Assembly (NCBI RefSeq): GCF_003977665.1
Contig: NZ_RYYV01000012.1
Coordinates: 86,170-150,169 of the forward strand
Length of the DNA stretch: 64,000 bases
Source of the DNA: Dyella choica
Lineage (GTDB): Bacteria > Pseudomonadota > Gammaproteobacteria > Xanthomonadales > Rhodanobacteraceae
Reading direction: 5' to 3'
Part shown: positions 36,989-45,581 of the stretch, piece by piece
Layout of the letters: the number at the start of each line of letters is the position of its first letter
How positions within the stretch are numbered: the first letter of the stretch is position 1
The notes under the pieces: generated by a model
What the model saw: the letters and a program-made list of their open reading frames with translations, nothing else
Database searches by the model: none
What the model was told of the DNA's origin: nothing
Position numbers and translations under genes: made by a program

Positions 36989-39003
36989 AGCCGGGTGCAA
37001 AACGCCTGCGCATCTACAAGGACACGCGCGGCGAAGGCGAGCTGTTCCGGCGCCGCGCGCTGGCGGGTTTTGCGCTGATTCTGCTTGGCCTGTGCGCGCT
37101 AGTGGGGCGCTACGTGTTCCTGCAGGTGCTGCGCCACGACGAATTCGCCATCCGTTCGGTCAACAACAGCGTGAAGCCGCGCGCCATTCCGCCCGCACGC
37201 GGCCTGATCTACGACCGCAATGGCGTGTTGCTGGCCGATAACGTCCCAGCCTTCCGGCTCGAAGTGGTGCCCGAGCAGATTCACAACATGAATCAGGTAC
37301 TGGCGGAGCTGGGCACGGTGATTGCGCTGGACCAGGACGACCTGGATGCCTTCCGCAAGCAGCTCAAGCAGTCGCGCCGCTATGACAGCGTGCCGCTGAA
37401 GATGCGCCTGACCGAGGACGACATCGCGCGTTTCGCCGTGAACCGCTGGCGCTTTCCGGGCGTGGACGTGGTGCCGTACCTCACGCGCCAGTACACGCTG
37501 GGGCCATTGTTCGCGCATGTCATCGGCTATGTCAGCCGCATCGACGCGGACGATCTGCAAAACCTCGATGCCGATCGCTACAAGGGCACCACTCACATCG
37601 GGCGCACCGGCGTCGAGCGTTCCTACGAGGACATGCTGCACGGCACCCCGGGTTACGAGCTGGATGAAGTGAACGCCGACGGGCGCATTCAGCGCGTGCT
37701 GAAAACCGACGCGCCGGTGCCGGGAAAGAACCTCTATCTCAGCATCGACGCGCGCATTCAGAAGGCGGCGCAGGATGCGCTCGAAGGCCGTCCCGGCGCC
37801 GCCGTGGCGATCGATCCGCGCAACGGCCAGGTGCTGGCCATGGTCAGCTTGCCGTCGTTCGACCCCAACCTGTTCGTCAACGGCATCAGCTCCGCCGATT
37901 ACAAGGCGCTGATGACCGCTGCCGACAAGCCATTGCTCAATCGTGCGCTCAGGGGCGCGTATCCACCCGGTTCCACTGTGAAACCGTTCATGGGCCTGGC
38001 CGGCCTGGAATACGGTATCCGTACCCCCCAGGACTCGGTGCTTTCCACAGGCGTGTTCTACATCCCGGGCCAGTCGCGCGGTTATCGTGACGACGTGCGC
38101 GGCGGCGTGGGCACGACCAATCTCTATAAGGCGATCTACGCCTCGGTCAATACGTACTTCTACAAGCTCGCGCTGGATCTGGGCATCGACCGCATCAGCG
38201 AGTTCATGGGCAGCTACGGCTTCGGGCATCCCAGCGGCGTCGATCTTCCCGGCGAGGTGTCCGGCATCCTGCCTTCGCGCGAATGGAAGGCCAGGCATTC
38301 GCCCAAGGAGCGCAACTGGTATCCCGGCGAGACGGTGATCACGGGCATCGGCCAAGGCTACTGGTCGGTCACCGCCGTGCAGCTGGCGCACGCCTTGGCA
38401 ACGTTTGCCGGCCGAGGCGTACCCTATGCGCCGCGAGTGGTGATGTCGACGGCGGATGTCAGCAGGCCGCCGTCGCCGTTGCCCAATCCGCCCACCGGCC
38501 CTTCCCTGATCAAGAACATGAAGGATTGGGAGGCGGTGAACGAGGGCATGCAGCTGGTGATCTACAGCAACGACCCGACTTCGACCGGTTTCGGCACCAA
38601 GCTGGCTGACGGCTTCCCGTACCGCATCGCCGGCAAGAGCGGTACGGCTGAGCGCTTCTCGCGCACCACCAATGCGTACAACGAGGACAAGAACACGGCG
38701 TATCTCGCCGCGCGCCATCGTGCCTGGTTCGAAGCTTTTACTCCGGCCGAAAATCCGCGCATCGCGGTCGCCGTCGTGCTGGAAGCGGGCGCCTGGGGTG
38801 CCAAGGATGCCGGTCCGATTGCACGCAAGATCCTCGACGCATGGCTGTCCGCGCAAGGTGGCGCGGTGCCACCGCACCAGCCGCTGCAGGAGTCGGTCAT
38901 GTCGCCGGCCGCGTCGACGCAATCGCCACCGACACCCGAGGACACTCCGCAGGGCGACATGCCCGCCCCCGACAGTTCCAGCGCCGGAGACGACGACCAA
39001 TGA
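36985..39003 (+). CDS. mrdA: Penicillin-binding protein 2 (elongasome transpeptidase)
   Basis: The 672-residue class B PBP has a membrane anchor (about 30-50), a pedestal domain with RGLIYDRNGVLLADNVPAF, and a transpeptidase domain with all three active-site motifs: STVK (Ser330-Lys333), SVN in YASVNTYFYK, and KSGT in IAGKSGTAE. The C-terminal 45 residues are Pro/Ser-rich and likely disordered. It cross-links peptidoglycan during lateral growth, paired with the glycan polymerase RodA encoded next (4-base overlap). Confidence 0.97.
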   Translation: MKPGAKRLRIYKDTRGEGELFRRRALAGFALILLGLCALVGRYVFLQVLRHDEFAIRSVNNSVKPRAIPPARGLIYDRNGVLLADNVPAFRLEVVPEQIHNMNQVLAELGTVIALDQDDLDAFRKQLKQSRRYDSVPLKMRLTEDDIARFAVNRWRFPGVDVVPYLTRQYTLGPLFAHVIGYVSRIDADDLQNLDADRYKGTTHIGRTGVERSYEDMLHGTPGYELDEVNADGRIQRVLKTDAPVPGKNLYLSIDARIQKAAQDALEGRPGAAVAIDPRNGQVLAMVSLPSFDPNLFVNGISSADYKALMTAADKPLLNRALRGAYPPGSTVKPFMGLAGLEYGIRTPQDSVLSTGVFYIPGQSRGYRDDVRGGVGTTNLYKAIYASVNTYFYKLALDLGIDRISEFMGSYGFGHPSGVDLPGEVSGILPSREWKARHSPKERNWYPGETVITGIGQGYWSVTAVQLAHALATFAGRGVPYAPRVVMSTADVSRPPSPLPNPPTGPSLIKNMKDWEAVNEGMQLVIYSNDPTSTGFGTKLADGFPYRIAGKSGTAERFSRTTNAYNEDKNTAYLAARHRAWFEAFTPAENPRIAVAVVLEAGAWGAKDAGPIARKILDAWLSAQGGAVPPHQPLQESVMSPAASTQSPPTPEDTPQGDMPAPDSSSAGDDDQ

Positions 39004-40118
39004 CGATCGATATCCTGCGCATCCGCTTCCATCGTTTCCTACGGCGCCTTTGGATGCGTCCGCGCATTGATCTCCCGCTGGCTTTCGCCCTGCTGCTGCT
39101 GTGCTGCGTGGGGCTGACAACGCTGTATAGCGCCGGCGGCGGCAATCTCGGCCTGGTCGGCGGACAGGCCGCCCGCTTTGCGCTGGGCGGTGCCCTCATC
39201 CTGCTGATGTCGCGTCTTCCGCCCTCCCTGCTGCGCAACTGGACCCCATGGCTCTATGCCGGCAGCGTGATGCTGTTGGTGGTGGTGGCGGTGCTGGGCG
39301 AGGGCCGCGGCGCGGATCGCTGGCTCAATCTGGGCATCATGCGTTTCCAGCCGTCGGAGCTGATGAAACTCACCATGCCGATGATGGTCGCCTGGTATCT
39401 GCACCCGCGCCAACTTCCGCCGCGCTGGAAGGATATCGTCGTGGTCGGCGGAATGATTGCCATCCCCGCCGGCCTGATTGCCAAGCAGCCGGATCTGGGC
39501 ACGGCCCTGCTGGTGGCGGCGGCCGGCGGCTTCGCGCTGTTTCTATCCGGCATGGCCTGGTGGCGTATTGGCATGCTGCTCGCCGGTGCTGCGAGCATGG
39601 TGCCGGTGGCCTGGCATTTCATGCACCAGTACCAGCGCGAACGCATCCTCACCATGCTCAACCCGGAATCCGATCCGCTCGGCAACGGCTGGCATATCAT
39701 CCAGTCGCAGATTGCGGTGGGCTCGGGCGGCGTCTTCGGCAAGGGCTTCGAGCAGGGCACGCAATCGCGCCTGGACTTCCTGCCCGAACACACCACCGAC
39801 TTCATTTTTGCGGTGTTCTGCGAAGAATTCGGCCTCGTCGGCGTGTGCGCGATCCTGGCGCTGTACGCCTTCATCATCGGTCGCTGCCTGTGGATCGCCA
39901 TGGAAGCCAAGGACACCTACTCGCGCCTGCTTGCGGGCGCGATCGGCATGAGCTTTTTCGTCTACGTGTTCGTCAACGGCGGCATGGTGGCGGGCCTGTT
40001 GCCGGTGGTGGGTGTGCCGATGCCGATGGTCAGCTATGGCGGCACTTCAGCAGTGTCGCTGCTGGTGGGCTTCGGCGTATTGATGTCGATCCACGCCAAT
40101 CGCAAAGTGCATGACTGA
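39000..40118 (+). CDS. rodA: Peptidoglycan glycosyltransferase RodA
   Basis: The 372-residue SEDS protein has about ten membrane helices. SEDS signatures are visible: GADRWLNLGIMRFQPSELMK near residue 110, KQPDLGTALLVAAAG, the long periplasmic loop with NPESDPLGNGWHIIQSQIA-VGSGG, LPEHTTDFIFAVFCEEFG and the final PMPMVSYGGTS. It polymerises glycan strands from lipid II together with PBP2. The ATG overlaps the mrdA stop (ATGA); a longer in-frame start inside mrdA is rejected. Confidence 0.97.
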   Translation: MTIDILRIRFHRFLRRLWMRPRIDLPLAFALLLLCCVGLTTLYSAGGGNLGLVGGQAARFALGGALILLMSRLPPSLLRNWTPWLYAGSVMLLVVVAVLGEGRGADRWLNLGIMRFQPSELMKLTMPMMVAWYLHPRQLPPRWKDIVVVGGMIAIPAGLIAKQPDLGTALLVAAAGGFALFLSGMAWWRIGMLLAGAASMVPVAWHFMHQYQRERILTMLNPESDPLGNGWHIIQSQIAVGSGGVFGKGFEQGTQSRLDFLPEHTTDFIFAVFCEEFGLVGVCAILALYAFIIGRCLWIAMEAKDTYSRLLAGAIGMSFFVYVFVNGGMVAGLLPVVGVPMPMVSYGGTSAVSLLVGFGVLMSIHANRKVHD

Positions 40119-40158
40119 CGTCCCGTCAAGAATGCGCATGCGTGCTAACCTCCACCGC

Positions 40159-41154
40159 ATGAAGGGAAAGATCATTTCTGCATGGGCAGCGCTATGCTTC
40201 GCGATGCCGCTTGCCGCATGGGCCGAACATCCGGGCCAAACTCAACTGGTCAGTGAAGTGGCGAAGGACACCGGCAAGGATCCTGGCGCCCTGAACGCTT
40301 TGCTCGATGGCGCGAAGCGACAGCAAAGCATCCTCGATGCGATCAGCCGTCCGGCAGAGGCCAAGCCGTGGAGCGAGTACCGCCAGATTTTCCTGACGCC
40401 CGCGCGCGTCGACGCCGGCATCCGCTTCTACCGTGATCATCAGGCGCTGCTGGAACAGATCGGCAAGAAGTACGGTGTGGCGCCGCAGTACATCGTCGCG
40501 ATTATCGGCGTGGAAACCCTATACGGGCACAATACCGGCCGGTACAAAGTGCTCGATGCGCTGGTAACGTTGGGCCTGTACTACCCTCCGCGCGCGGCGT
40601 TTTTCCGCCAAGAACTGAAGACCCTGCTGGAACTGCCGGATACGCAGCTCGCCGGTCCGATCGATACGCTCACCGGCTCCTACGCGGGCGCCCAAGGCTG
40701 GGGCCAGTTCATGCCCAGCAGCATTCGTGACTTCGCCGTGGATGAAGACGGCGACGGGCGCATCGACCTGCAGAACTCGCTGCCCGATATCCTCGGCAGC
40801 GTGGCCAACTACTTCGCGAAGCACGGCTGGGTTACCGATGGCCCGGTGGCGGCGCGTGCTCAGCCCGATGCGATGGCGAAAGCGCTGAGCGTCAAAGATG
40901 CTTCGCCACAATGGACGGTAGAGCAACTCGAAGCATGGGGCTACGCACCGTTGCAGCACCTTGACCCGGGAGCGCCCAGCAGCCTGCAGACGCTGCAGGG
41001 GACGACCGGGCCGGAGTACTGGTTCACCTTCAAGAACTTCCAGGTGATCACCACCTACAACCGCAGCGTGATGTACGCGATGGCCGTCAACCAGCTCGCC
41101 CAGGCGATCATTGAAGTCGTCCATGCGCAACAGGGCCAGGAGCGAGCACCCTGA
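40159..41154 (+). CDS. mltB: Membrane-bound lytic murein transglycosylase B
   Basis: The 331-residue protein has a signal peptide (MKGKIISAWAALCFAMPLAAWA) and a GH103 catalytic domain: IIGVETLYGHNTGRYKVLDA supplies the catalytic Glu, and TGSYAGAQGWGQFMPSSIRD is the family signature. It cleaves glycan strands to 1,6-anhydro products. Unlike E. coli MltB no lipobox is seen, so the enzyme is probably soluble in the periplasm. Starts at 40111 (overlapping rodA), 40132 and 40138 are also in frame; none has a good ribosome site, and 40159 gives the cleanest signal. Confidence 0.92.
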   Translation: MKGKIISAWAALCFAMPLAAWAEHPGQTQLVSEVAKDTGKDPGALNALLDGAKRQQSILDAISRPAEAKPWSEYRQIFLTPARVDAGIRFYRDHQALLEQIGKKYGVAPQYIVAIIGVETLYGHNTGRYKVLDALVTLGLYYPPRAAFFRQELKTLLELPDTQLAGPIDTLTGSYAGAQGWGQFMPSSIRDFAVDEDGDGRIDLQNSLPDILGSVANYFAKHGWVTDGPVAARAQPDAMAKALSVKDASPQWTVEQLEAWGYAPLQHLDPGAPSSLQTLQGTTGPEYWFTFKNFQVITTYNRSVMYAMAVNQLAQAIIEVVHAQQGQERAP

Positions 41155-42074
41155 TGAAGAAGCTCTGGCGCCTGTCCTGGCTGCTGGCGATCATCCTGAT
41201 GCTGATCGGTTGCGGCGGCCATCACGGCACGCGCCCCTCCAATGCGTCAGCGCATGGAAATTCAGGCCGCTCCAGCCGCGATTCCGGCGGCATCTACGAC
41301 GACACCAGCAAGCCCCAGGGCAGCCGCTATCGCGATGGCAGCGACAGCATTCCGGAAGGCCCGCCGCCGGACGTGAGCCATTTGCCGGAGCCGGTCCCCC
41401 AGGTCGAACCACGCTCGTTGTATGGCAACAAGTCCCCGTACAGCGTGTTGGGCCGTACCTACTCGGTATTGCCGACGGCGCGCGGTTACGACGAGCGCGG
41501 CATCGCTTCGTTCTACGGCAGCAAGTTCCACGGCTACAAGACCTCCAGCCTGGAGGACTACGACATGTACAAGTTCACCGCCGCCAGCAAGGTGTTGCCG
41601 CTGCCGAGCTATGCGAGGGTGACCAATCTGCAGACCGGCAAGAGCGTGATCGTGCGCGTCAACGATCGAGGGCCGTTCCACGAGGACCGTGTGATCGACC
41701 TTTCCTACGCCGCGGCCGTGAAAATCGGCGTCTGGCCCAAGGGCACCGGGCTGGTGGAAGTGCAGGGCATCGACCCTTCGGCGCCGCCACAACAAGAAGC
41801 GCCGCCACCGCCACTCGTCAGCGCTACGCCCGCGCATCCGCCCAGTATTTACCTGCAGGTCGGCGCATTCTCCGATCCGGCCAACGCCGAACGCATCGCC
41901 GCGCAACTGCGCGTGGCGAATTTTGCCCCGGTGCAGGTGTCTGATGCGACGATAGCCGGCCGCTTGGTGCACCGCGTGCGGATCGGGCCGCTGGGCGACG
42001 TGGATAGCGCCGACCAGGTCAGCGCCAAGATCGAGCAAATGGGGCTGCCGCAGCCGCAGGTCGCGGTAGACTGA
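41154..42074 (+). CDS. rlpA: RlpA lipoprotein, septal lytic transglycosylase with SPOR domain
   Basis: The 306-residue lipoprotein (lipobox LMLIGC, Cys20) has a double-psi beta-barrel (about 110-205) with RGIASFYGSKFHGYKTSS and RVNDRGPFHEDRVIDLSYAA, where the Asp of NDRGPF is catalytic in RlpA, and a C-terminal SPOR domain (about 228-305, YLQVGAFSDPANAERIAAQL) that binds denuded glycan at the septum. The start overlaps the mltB stop by one base (TGATG). Together with MltB it supplies glycan cleavage for the envelope cluster. Confidence 0.95.
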   Translation: MKKLWRLSWLLAIILMLIGCGGHHGTRPSNASAHGNSGRSSRDSGGIYDDTSKPQGSRYRDGSDSIPEGPPPDVSHLPEPVPQVEPRSLYGNKSPYSVLGRTYSVLPTARGYDERGIASFYGSKFHGYKTSSLEDYDMYKFTAASKVLPLPSYARVTNLQTGKSVIVRVNDRGPFHEDRVIDLSYAAAVKIGVWPKGTGLVEVQGIDPSAPPQQEAPPPPLVSATPAHPPSIYLQVGAFSDPANAERIAAQLRVANFAPVQVSDATIAGRLVHRVRIGPLGDVDSADQVSAKIEQMGLPQPQVAVD

Positions 42075-42134
42075 GCGTTTATTAGAAAAAGTAGGGCGCC
42101 TCGCGCGCCGCGCATTTACGGATGTAAGCCGAAG

Positions 42135-43364
42135 ATGAATCTGTTCCGCCGTTCCCTGCACGTTTTTGCCGCCGCCGCCCTGGTGTTCGGCGTCAGTGCC
42201 GTTGCCCAGCAGACCCCGCCCAAGCCGGTGCCGAACCCGCCGCCGGCGCCAGCCGCCGTAGCGGTGCCGGTGCCCCCGCCGCCGGACGTAGACGCCAAGG
42301 CATGGGTGCTGATGGACTACACCACTGGCCAGGTGCTCGCTTCCAAGAGCCCCGACGAACGGGTGGAGCCGGCCTCGCTGACCAAGGTGATGACCGACTA
42401 TGTGATCTCGGCGCAGCTGGCATCCGGCAAGATCCACTTCACCGATCAGGTCACGATCAGCGAGCATGCCTGGCGTGCGGGCGGCGCGGGCACCGACGGT
42501 TCCACCAGCTTCCTGAAGCTCAACAGCCAGGTGCCGTTGAAGGATCTGCTGTACGGCATGATCATCCAGTCCGGCAACGACTCGGCCATTGCGCTGGCCG
42601 AGCACACCGCCGGCTCCGAAGAAACGTTTGCAAACCTGATGAACGCCTATGCCAAGCAGTTGGGCATGGTGAACACTCATTTCGTGAACGCCTCCGGCTA
42701 CCCCGCCGATAGTCACTACTCCACCGCGCACGACATCGCCATTCTTTCGCGCGCCCTGATCCAGGATTATCCGGACGATTACGCGATCTCGGCGATCAAG
42801 GAATTCACCTGGAACGGCATCAAGCAAGGCAATCGCAACACCCTGCTGTGGCGTGATTCCAGCGTGGACGGCATCAAGACCGGTCATACCGCCGAGGCAG
42901 GCTTCTGCCTGGCCGCCTCCGCCAAGCACGGTGATGCGCGCATGATCGCGATCGTGATGGGGTCCAGCAGCGCGAAGGCGCGCGCGGACGCGGCGATAGC
43001 GCTGGTGAACTACGGCTTCAGGTTCTACGAAACGCACAAGCTGTACGAAGCCAGCAAGCCGCTGTCCACGCCGCGCCTGTGGAAGGGTGAGCTCAATGAG
43101 CTGCCGCTCGGCGTTGCGCAGAACGTGCTGGTGACCGTGAAGACCGGCGACTACGACAAGCTCAAGGCGACGATGGACATTCCGGCCACGCTGATTGCAC
43201 CTTACAAGAAGGGCCAGCAGGTCGGTACGCTGCATATCGCGCAAGAGGGCCAGGCCGTGCTGGACGTGCCGCTGGTGGCGTTGAACGATGCGCCGCAGGG
43301 CGGCTTTTTCAAACGCCTGTGGGACAGCATCCTGTTGTGGTTCCACGGCAGCGGCAAAAAGTAA
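42135..43364 (+). CDS. dacA: D-alanyl-D-alanine carboxypeptidase (PBP5/6 type)
   Basis: The 409-residue low-molecular-mass PBP has a signal peptide (cleavage near AVAQ, residue 25), a Pro/Ala-rich spacer, and a transpeptidase-fold domain with SLTK (Ser81-Lys84), SGN (146-148) and KTG (248-250). A beta-rich PBP5 C-domain and a C-terminal amphipathic helix (GGFFKRLWDSILLWFHGSGK) that anchors it to the membrane follow. It trims the terminal D-Ala from pentapeptides, controlling cross-linking. It lies 60 bases after rlpA; AAGATG-type ribosome site. Confidence 0.96.
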   Translation: MNLFRRSLHVFAAAALVFGVSAVAQQTPPKPVPNPPPAPAAVAVPVPPPPDVDAKAWVLMDYTTGQVLASKSPDERVEPASLTKVMTDYVISAQLASGKIHFTDQVTISEHAWRAGGAGTDGSTSFLKLNSQVPLKDLLYGMIIQSGNDSAIALAEHTAGSEETFANLMNAYAKQLGMVNTHFVNASGYPADSHYSTAHDIAILSRALIQDYPDDYAISAIKEFTWNGIKQGNRNTLLWRDSSVDGIKTGHTAEAGFCLAASAKHGDARMIAIVMGSSSAKARADAAIALVNYGFRFYETHKLYEASKPLSTPRLWKGELNELPLGVAQNVLVTVKTGDYDKLKATMDIPATLIAPYKKGQQVGTLHIAQEGQAVLDVPLVALNDAPQGGFFKRLWDSILLWFHGSGKK

Positions 43365-43415
43365 ATACTGTGCGCCCTGGTTCCTGCGGGAGAGGGGCGC
43401 TCCATCGCCGCCAGG

Positions 43416-43429
43416 CCCGCTTTCGCGGG
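43416..43429. repeat. Short CCCGC-TTTC-GCGGG palindrome
   Basis: This perfect 5-bp stem with a 4-base loop is followed by AATGACGG, a word that recurs widely between genes in proteobacteria (established knowledge). It sits in the 107-base gap between dacA and ybeD and has no T-tract. Confidence 0.5.
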
Positions 43430-43471
43430 AATGACGGCCCGATGAGATGAGACGTCATTCGGAGAATGCCC

Positions 43472-43762
43472 ATGAAAGACCTGAGCGACATCCAGGCGCA
43501 GCAGGAGGGCCAGGGTTTTCAATTCCCCGGCGAGTTCGAGATCACCGCCATGGGCAATGCCAGTGCGGACCTGAAGGCCCGTGTGCCGCAGATTCTCGAA
43601 GGCCTCGGCCTGCACGTATTGCATGAGACGGTAAAACACCGTCATTCGCGTGAGGGCAACTTCTTGTCCGTCACCGTCAGCTTCCGCTGCGAAACGCGCG
43701 AGCAGTATGACCTGGCGCACAGCGCGCTGCGGGCGGATCCGGACATTCGCTACACGCTTTGA
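43472..43762 (+). CDS. ybeD: YbeD-family protein (DUF493)
   Basis: The 96-residue protein has the DUF493 fold signature: [20 protein letters not shown], then [20 protein letters not shown] and the end [12 protein letters not shown]. YbeD is an ACT-like regulatory domain of unknown partner that is commonly encoded between dacA and lipB, exactly as here. The ATG at 43472 is chosen over the one at 43466 because GGAG lies seven bases before it. Confidence 0.92.
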   Translation: MKDLSDIQAQQEGQGFQFPGEFEITAMGNASADLKARVPQILEGLGLHVLHETVKHRHSREGNFLSVTVSFRCETREQYDLAHSALRADPDIRYTL

Positions 43763-43859
43763 AAGGCAGGCGGCAGGGAGCCAGGCACTTCAGGCACTTG
43801 TTCCTCCGCGCCGCCAGCCTTATCTGCTGTCCATCGAATCCCTGCACTATGGTCTAGCC

Positions 43860-44555
43860 GTGACCGACAGCTCCCCGTCGCCCATCGCCCGTTCCCCGCT
43901 CCTCATCCGCCGCTTGGGCCGCCAACCCTACGAGCCGGTCTGGCGGGCGATGAGCGCCTTCACCGACAACCGTACCGCCGCCACCGCCGACGAGCTGTGG
44001 GTGCTGGAGCACGATCCGGTGTTCACGCTCGGACAGGCCGGCAGGATGGAGCATGTCCTGGCGCCGGGCGAGATTCCGGTGGTGCCGGTGGATCGAGGCG
44101 GACAGGTCACCTACCACGGCCCCGGCCAGATCGTGGCTTATCCGCTGATCGACCTGCGCCGCGCCGGATTGGGGGTGCGCGAGCTGGTGTGCCGGATCGA
44201 GCAGGCCATCATCGATACCCTCGAGCACTGGAACATCGAGGCCGCCCGCCGCGAAGGGGCACCCGGGGTCTATGTGGCGGATGCCAAGGTGGCGGCCTTG
44301 GGCCTGCGTGTGCGCCGGGGCTGCAGCTTCCACGGACTGGCTTTCAACGTGAATATGAACCTGGAACCGTTTCACCGCATTAACCCTTGCGGTTACAAGG
44401 GCCTGGCGGTCACGCAAGTGCTAGACTTGGGCGGTCCGTCGCGGCTGGCGGACGTCGAAGATGTGCTGATCGGCGAATTCTGCCGGCAGTTCGGCTTCGA
44501 AGCTGAACCGGCCGCTCCCGTGATCCCCGAACTCCCCGCCCGTCTGGCGGTCTGA
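43860..44555 (+). CDS. lipB: Octanoyl-[acyl-carrier-protein] transferase
   Basis: The 231-residue enzyme transfers the octanoyl group from ACP to lipoyl domains. Family motifs are present: [21 protein letters not shown], then [20 protein letters not shown] with the catalytic Lys in AKVAALG, and [12 protein letters not shown] with the catalytic Cys in NPCGY. The GTG at 43860 gives the usual N-terminus; no ribosome site is obvious before it. LipA is encoded 8 bases downstream, completing the lipoate pathway. Confidence 0.95.
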   Translation: MTDSSPSPIARSPLLIRRLGRQPYEPVWRAMSAFTDNRTAATADELWVLEHDPVFTLGQAGRMEHVLAPGEIPVVPVDRGGQVTYHGPGQIVAYPLIDLRRAGLGVRELVCRIEQAIIDTLEHWNIEAARREGAPGVYVADAKVAALGLRVRRGCSFHGLAFNVNMNLEPFHRINPCGYKGLAVTQVLDLGGPSRLADVEDVLIGEFCRQFGFEAEPAAPVIPELPARLAV

Positions 44556-44563
44556 GCCATTTC

Positions 44564-45571
44564 ATGAGCGATATCACTGCATCTTCCAGCAAGATCATTC
44601 CGATCAGCGTCGTCAGCGGCGCACCCGCCGAAAAGCAACTCGGCGGCGACAAGATCGCGCTCAATCGAGCCGGCTTCTCTACCGACGTGCCTACGCTCCG
44701 CAAGCCGAGCTGGATTCGCGTACGCCTGCCCCAGGGCAATGCGGTGCAGGCGCTGAAAGCGCGCCTGCGCGAGAACGCGCTGGTGACAGTGTGCGAAGAA
44801 GCGTCCTGCCCGAACATCCACGAATGCTTCAGCAAGGGCACCGCCACTTTCATGATCCTGGGCGAGGTGTGCACGCGCCGCTGTTCCTTCTGCGACGTGG
44901 CGCATGGCCGACCGGCTGCGCCCGATCCGCTGGAGCCGGCGCGCTTGGCCGACACCATCCGCGACATGCGCCTGAAGTACGTGGTGATCACTTCGGTGGA
45001 TCGCGACGACCTGCGCGACGGTGGCGCCGAGCATTTTGCCGCGTGCATCCGCGCCGTGCGGCATGCCAATCCGGACCTTCGCATCGAAATCCTCACGCCG
45101 GATTTTCGCGGCAAGGGCCGCATGGAACGCGCGCTGGAAGTGCTGAAGGACTTCCCGCCGGATGTGTTCAACCACAATCTCGAGACGGTGCCGCACTTGT
45201 ACCGTGAAGTACGCCCGGGTGCGGACTACCAGTGGTCGCTGGATCTGCTCAAGCGCTTCAAGGCGCAGCATCCGGACGTACCCACCAAGTCGGGCATCAT
45301 GCTGGGTCTGGGCGAAACCTACGAACAGGTGATCGAAACGCTGCGCGACTTGCGTGCGCACGACGTGGACATGGTTACCATCGGCCAATACCTGCAGCCC
45401 ACGCCGCATCATCATCCGGTGCTGCGCTATTGGACGCCGGACGAATTCGAAGCGCTACGCGTTGCGGGTGAGGCGATGGGCTTCCAGCATGTCGCTTCCG
45501 GCCCCCTAGTCCGTTCTTCCTATCATGCCGACCAGCAGGCTCACGCGGCTGGCGTCACCGAGCACGCCTGA
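44564..45571 (+). CDS. lipA: Lipoyl synthase
   Basis: The 335-residue radical-SAM enzyme inserts two sulfurs into octanoylated lipoyl domains. Both iron-sulfur sites are visible: [12 protein letters not shown] (auxiliary cluster, C-x4-C-x5-C) and [10 protein letters not shown] (radical SAM C-x3-C-x2-C); the C-terminal RSSYHA gives the Ser ligand of the auxiliary cluster. [15 protein letters not shown] and [14 protein letters not shown] segments match the family. It follows lipB directly and is 10 bases before prc. Confidence 0.97.
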   Translation: MSDITASSSKIIPISVVSGAPAEKQLGGDKIALNRAGFSTDVPTLRKPSWIRVRLPQGNAVQALKARLRENALVTVCEEASCPNIHECFSKGTATFMILGEVCTRRCSFCDVAHGRPAAPDPLEPARLADTIRDMRLKYVVITSVDRDDLRDGGAEHFAACIRAVRHANPDLRIEILTPDFRGKGRMERALEVLKDFPPDVFNHNLETVPHLYREVRPGADYQWSLDLLKRFKAQHPDVPTKSGIMLGLGETYEQVIETLRDLRAHDVDMVTIGQYLQPTPHHHPVLRYWTPDEFEALRVAGEAMGFQHVASGPLVRSSYHADQQAHAAGVTEHA

Positions 45572-45581
45572 AGAGAACCCC

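Noticed and set aside
38841..38999. RodA start inside mrdA
   Set aside because: The extension is Arg/Pro-rich and lies wholly within the mrdA coding sequence; the ATGA overlap at 39000 gives the family-like N-terminus.
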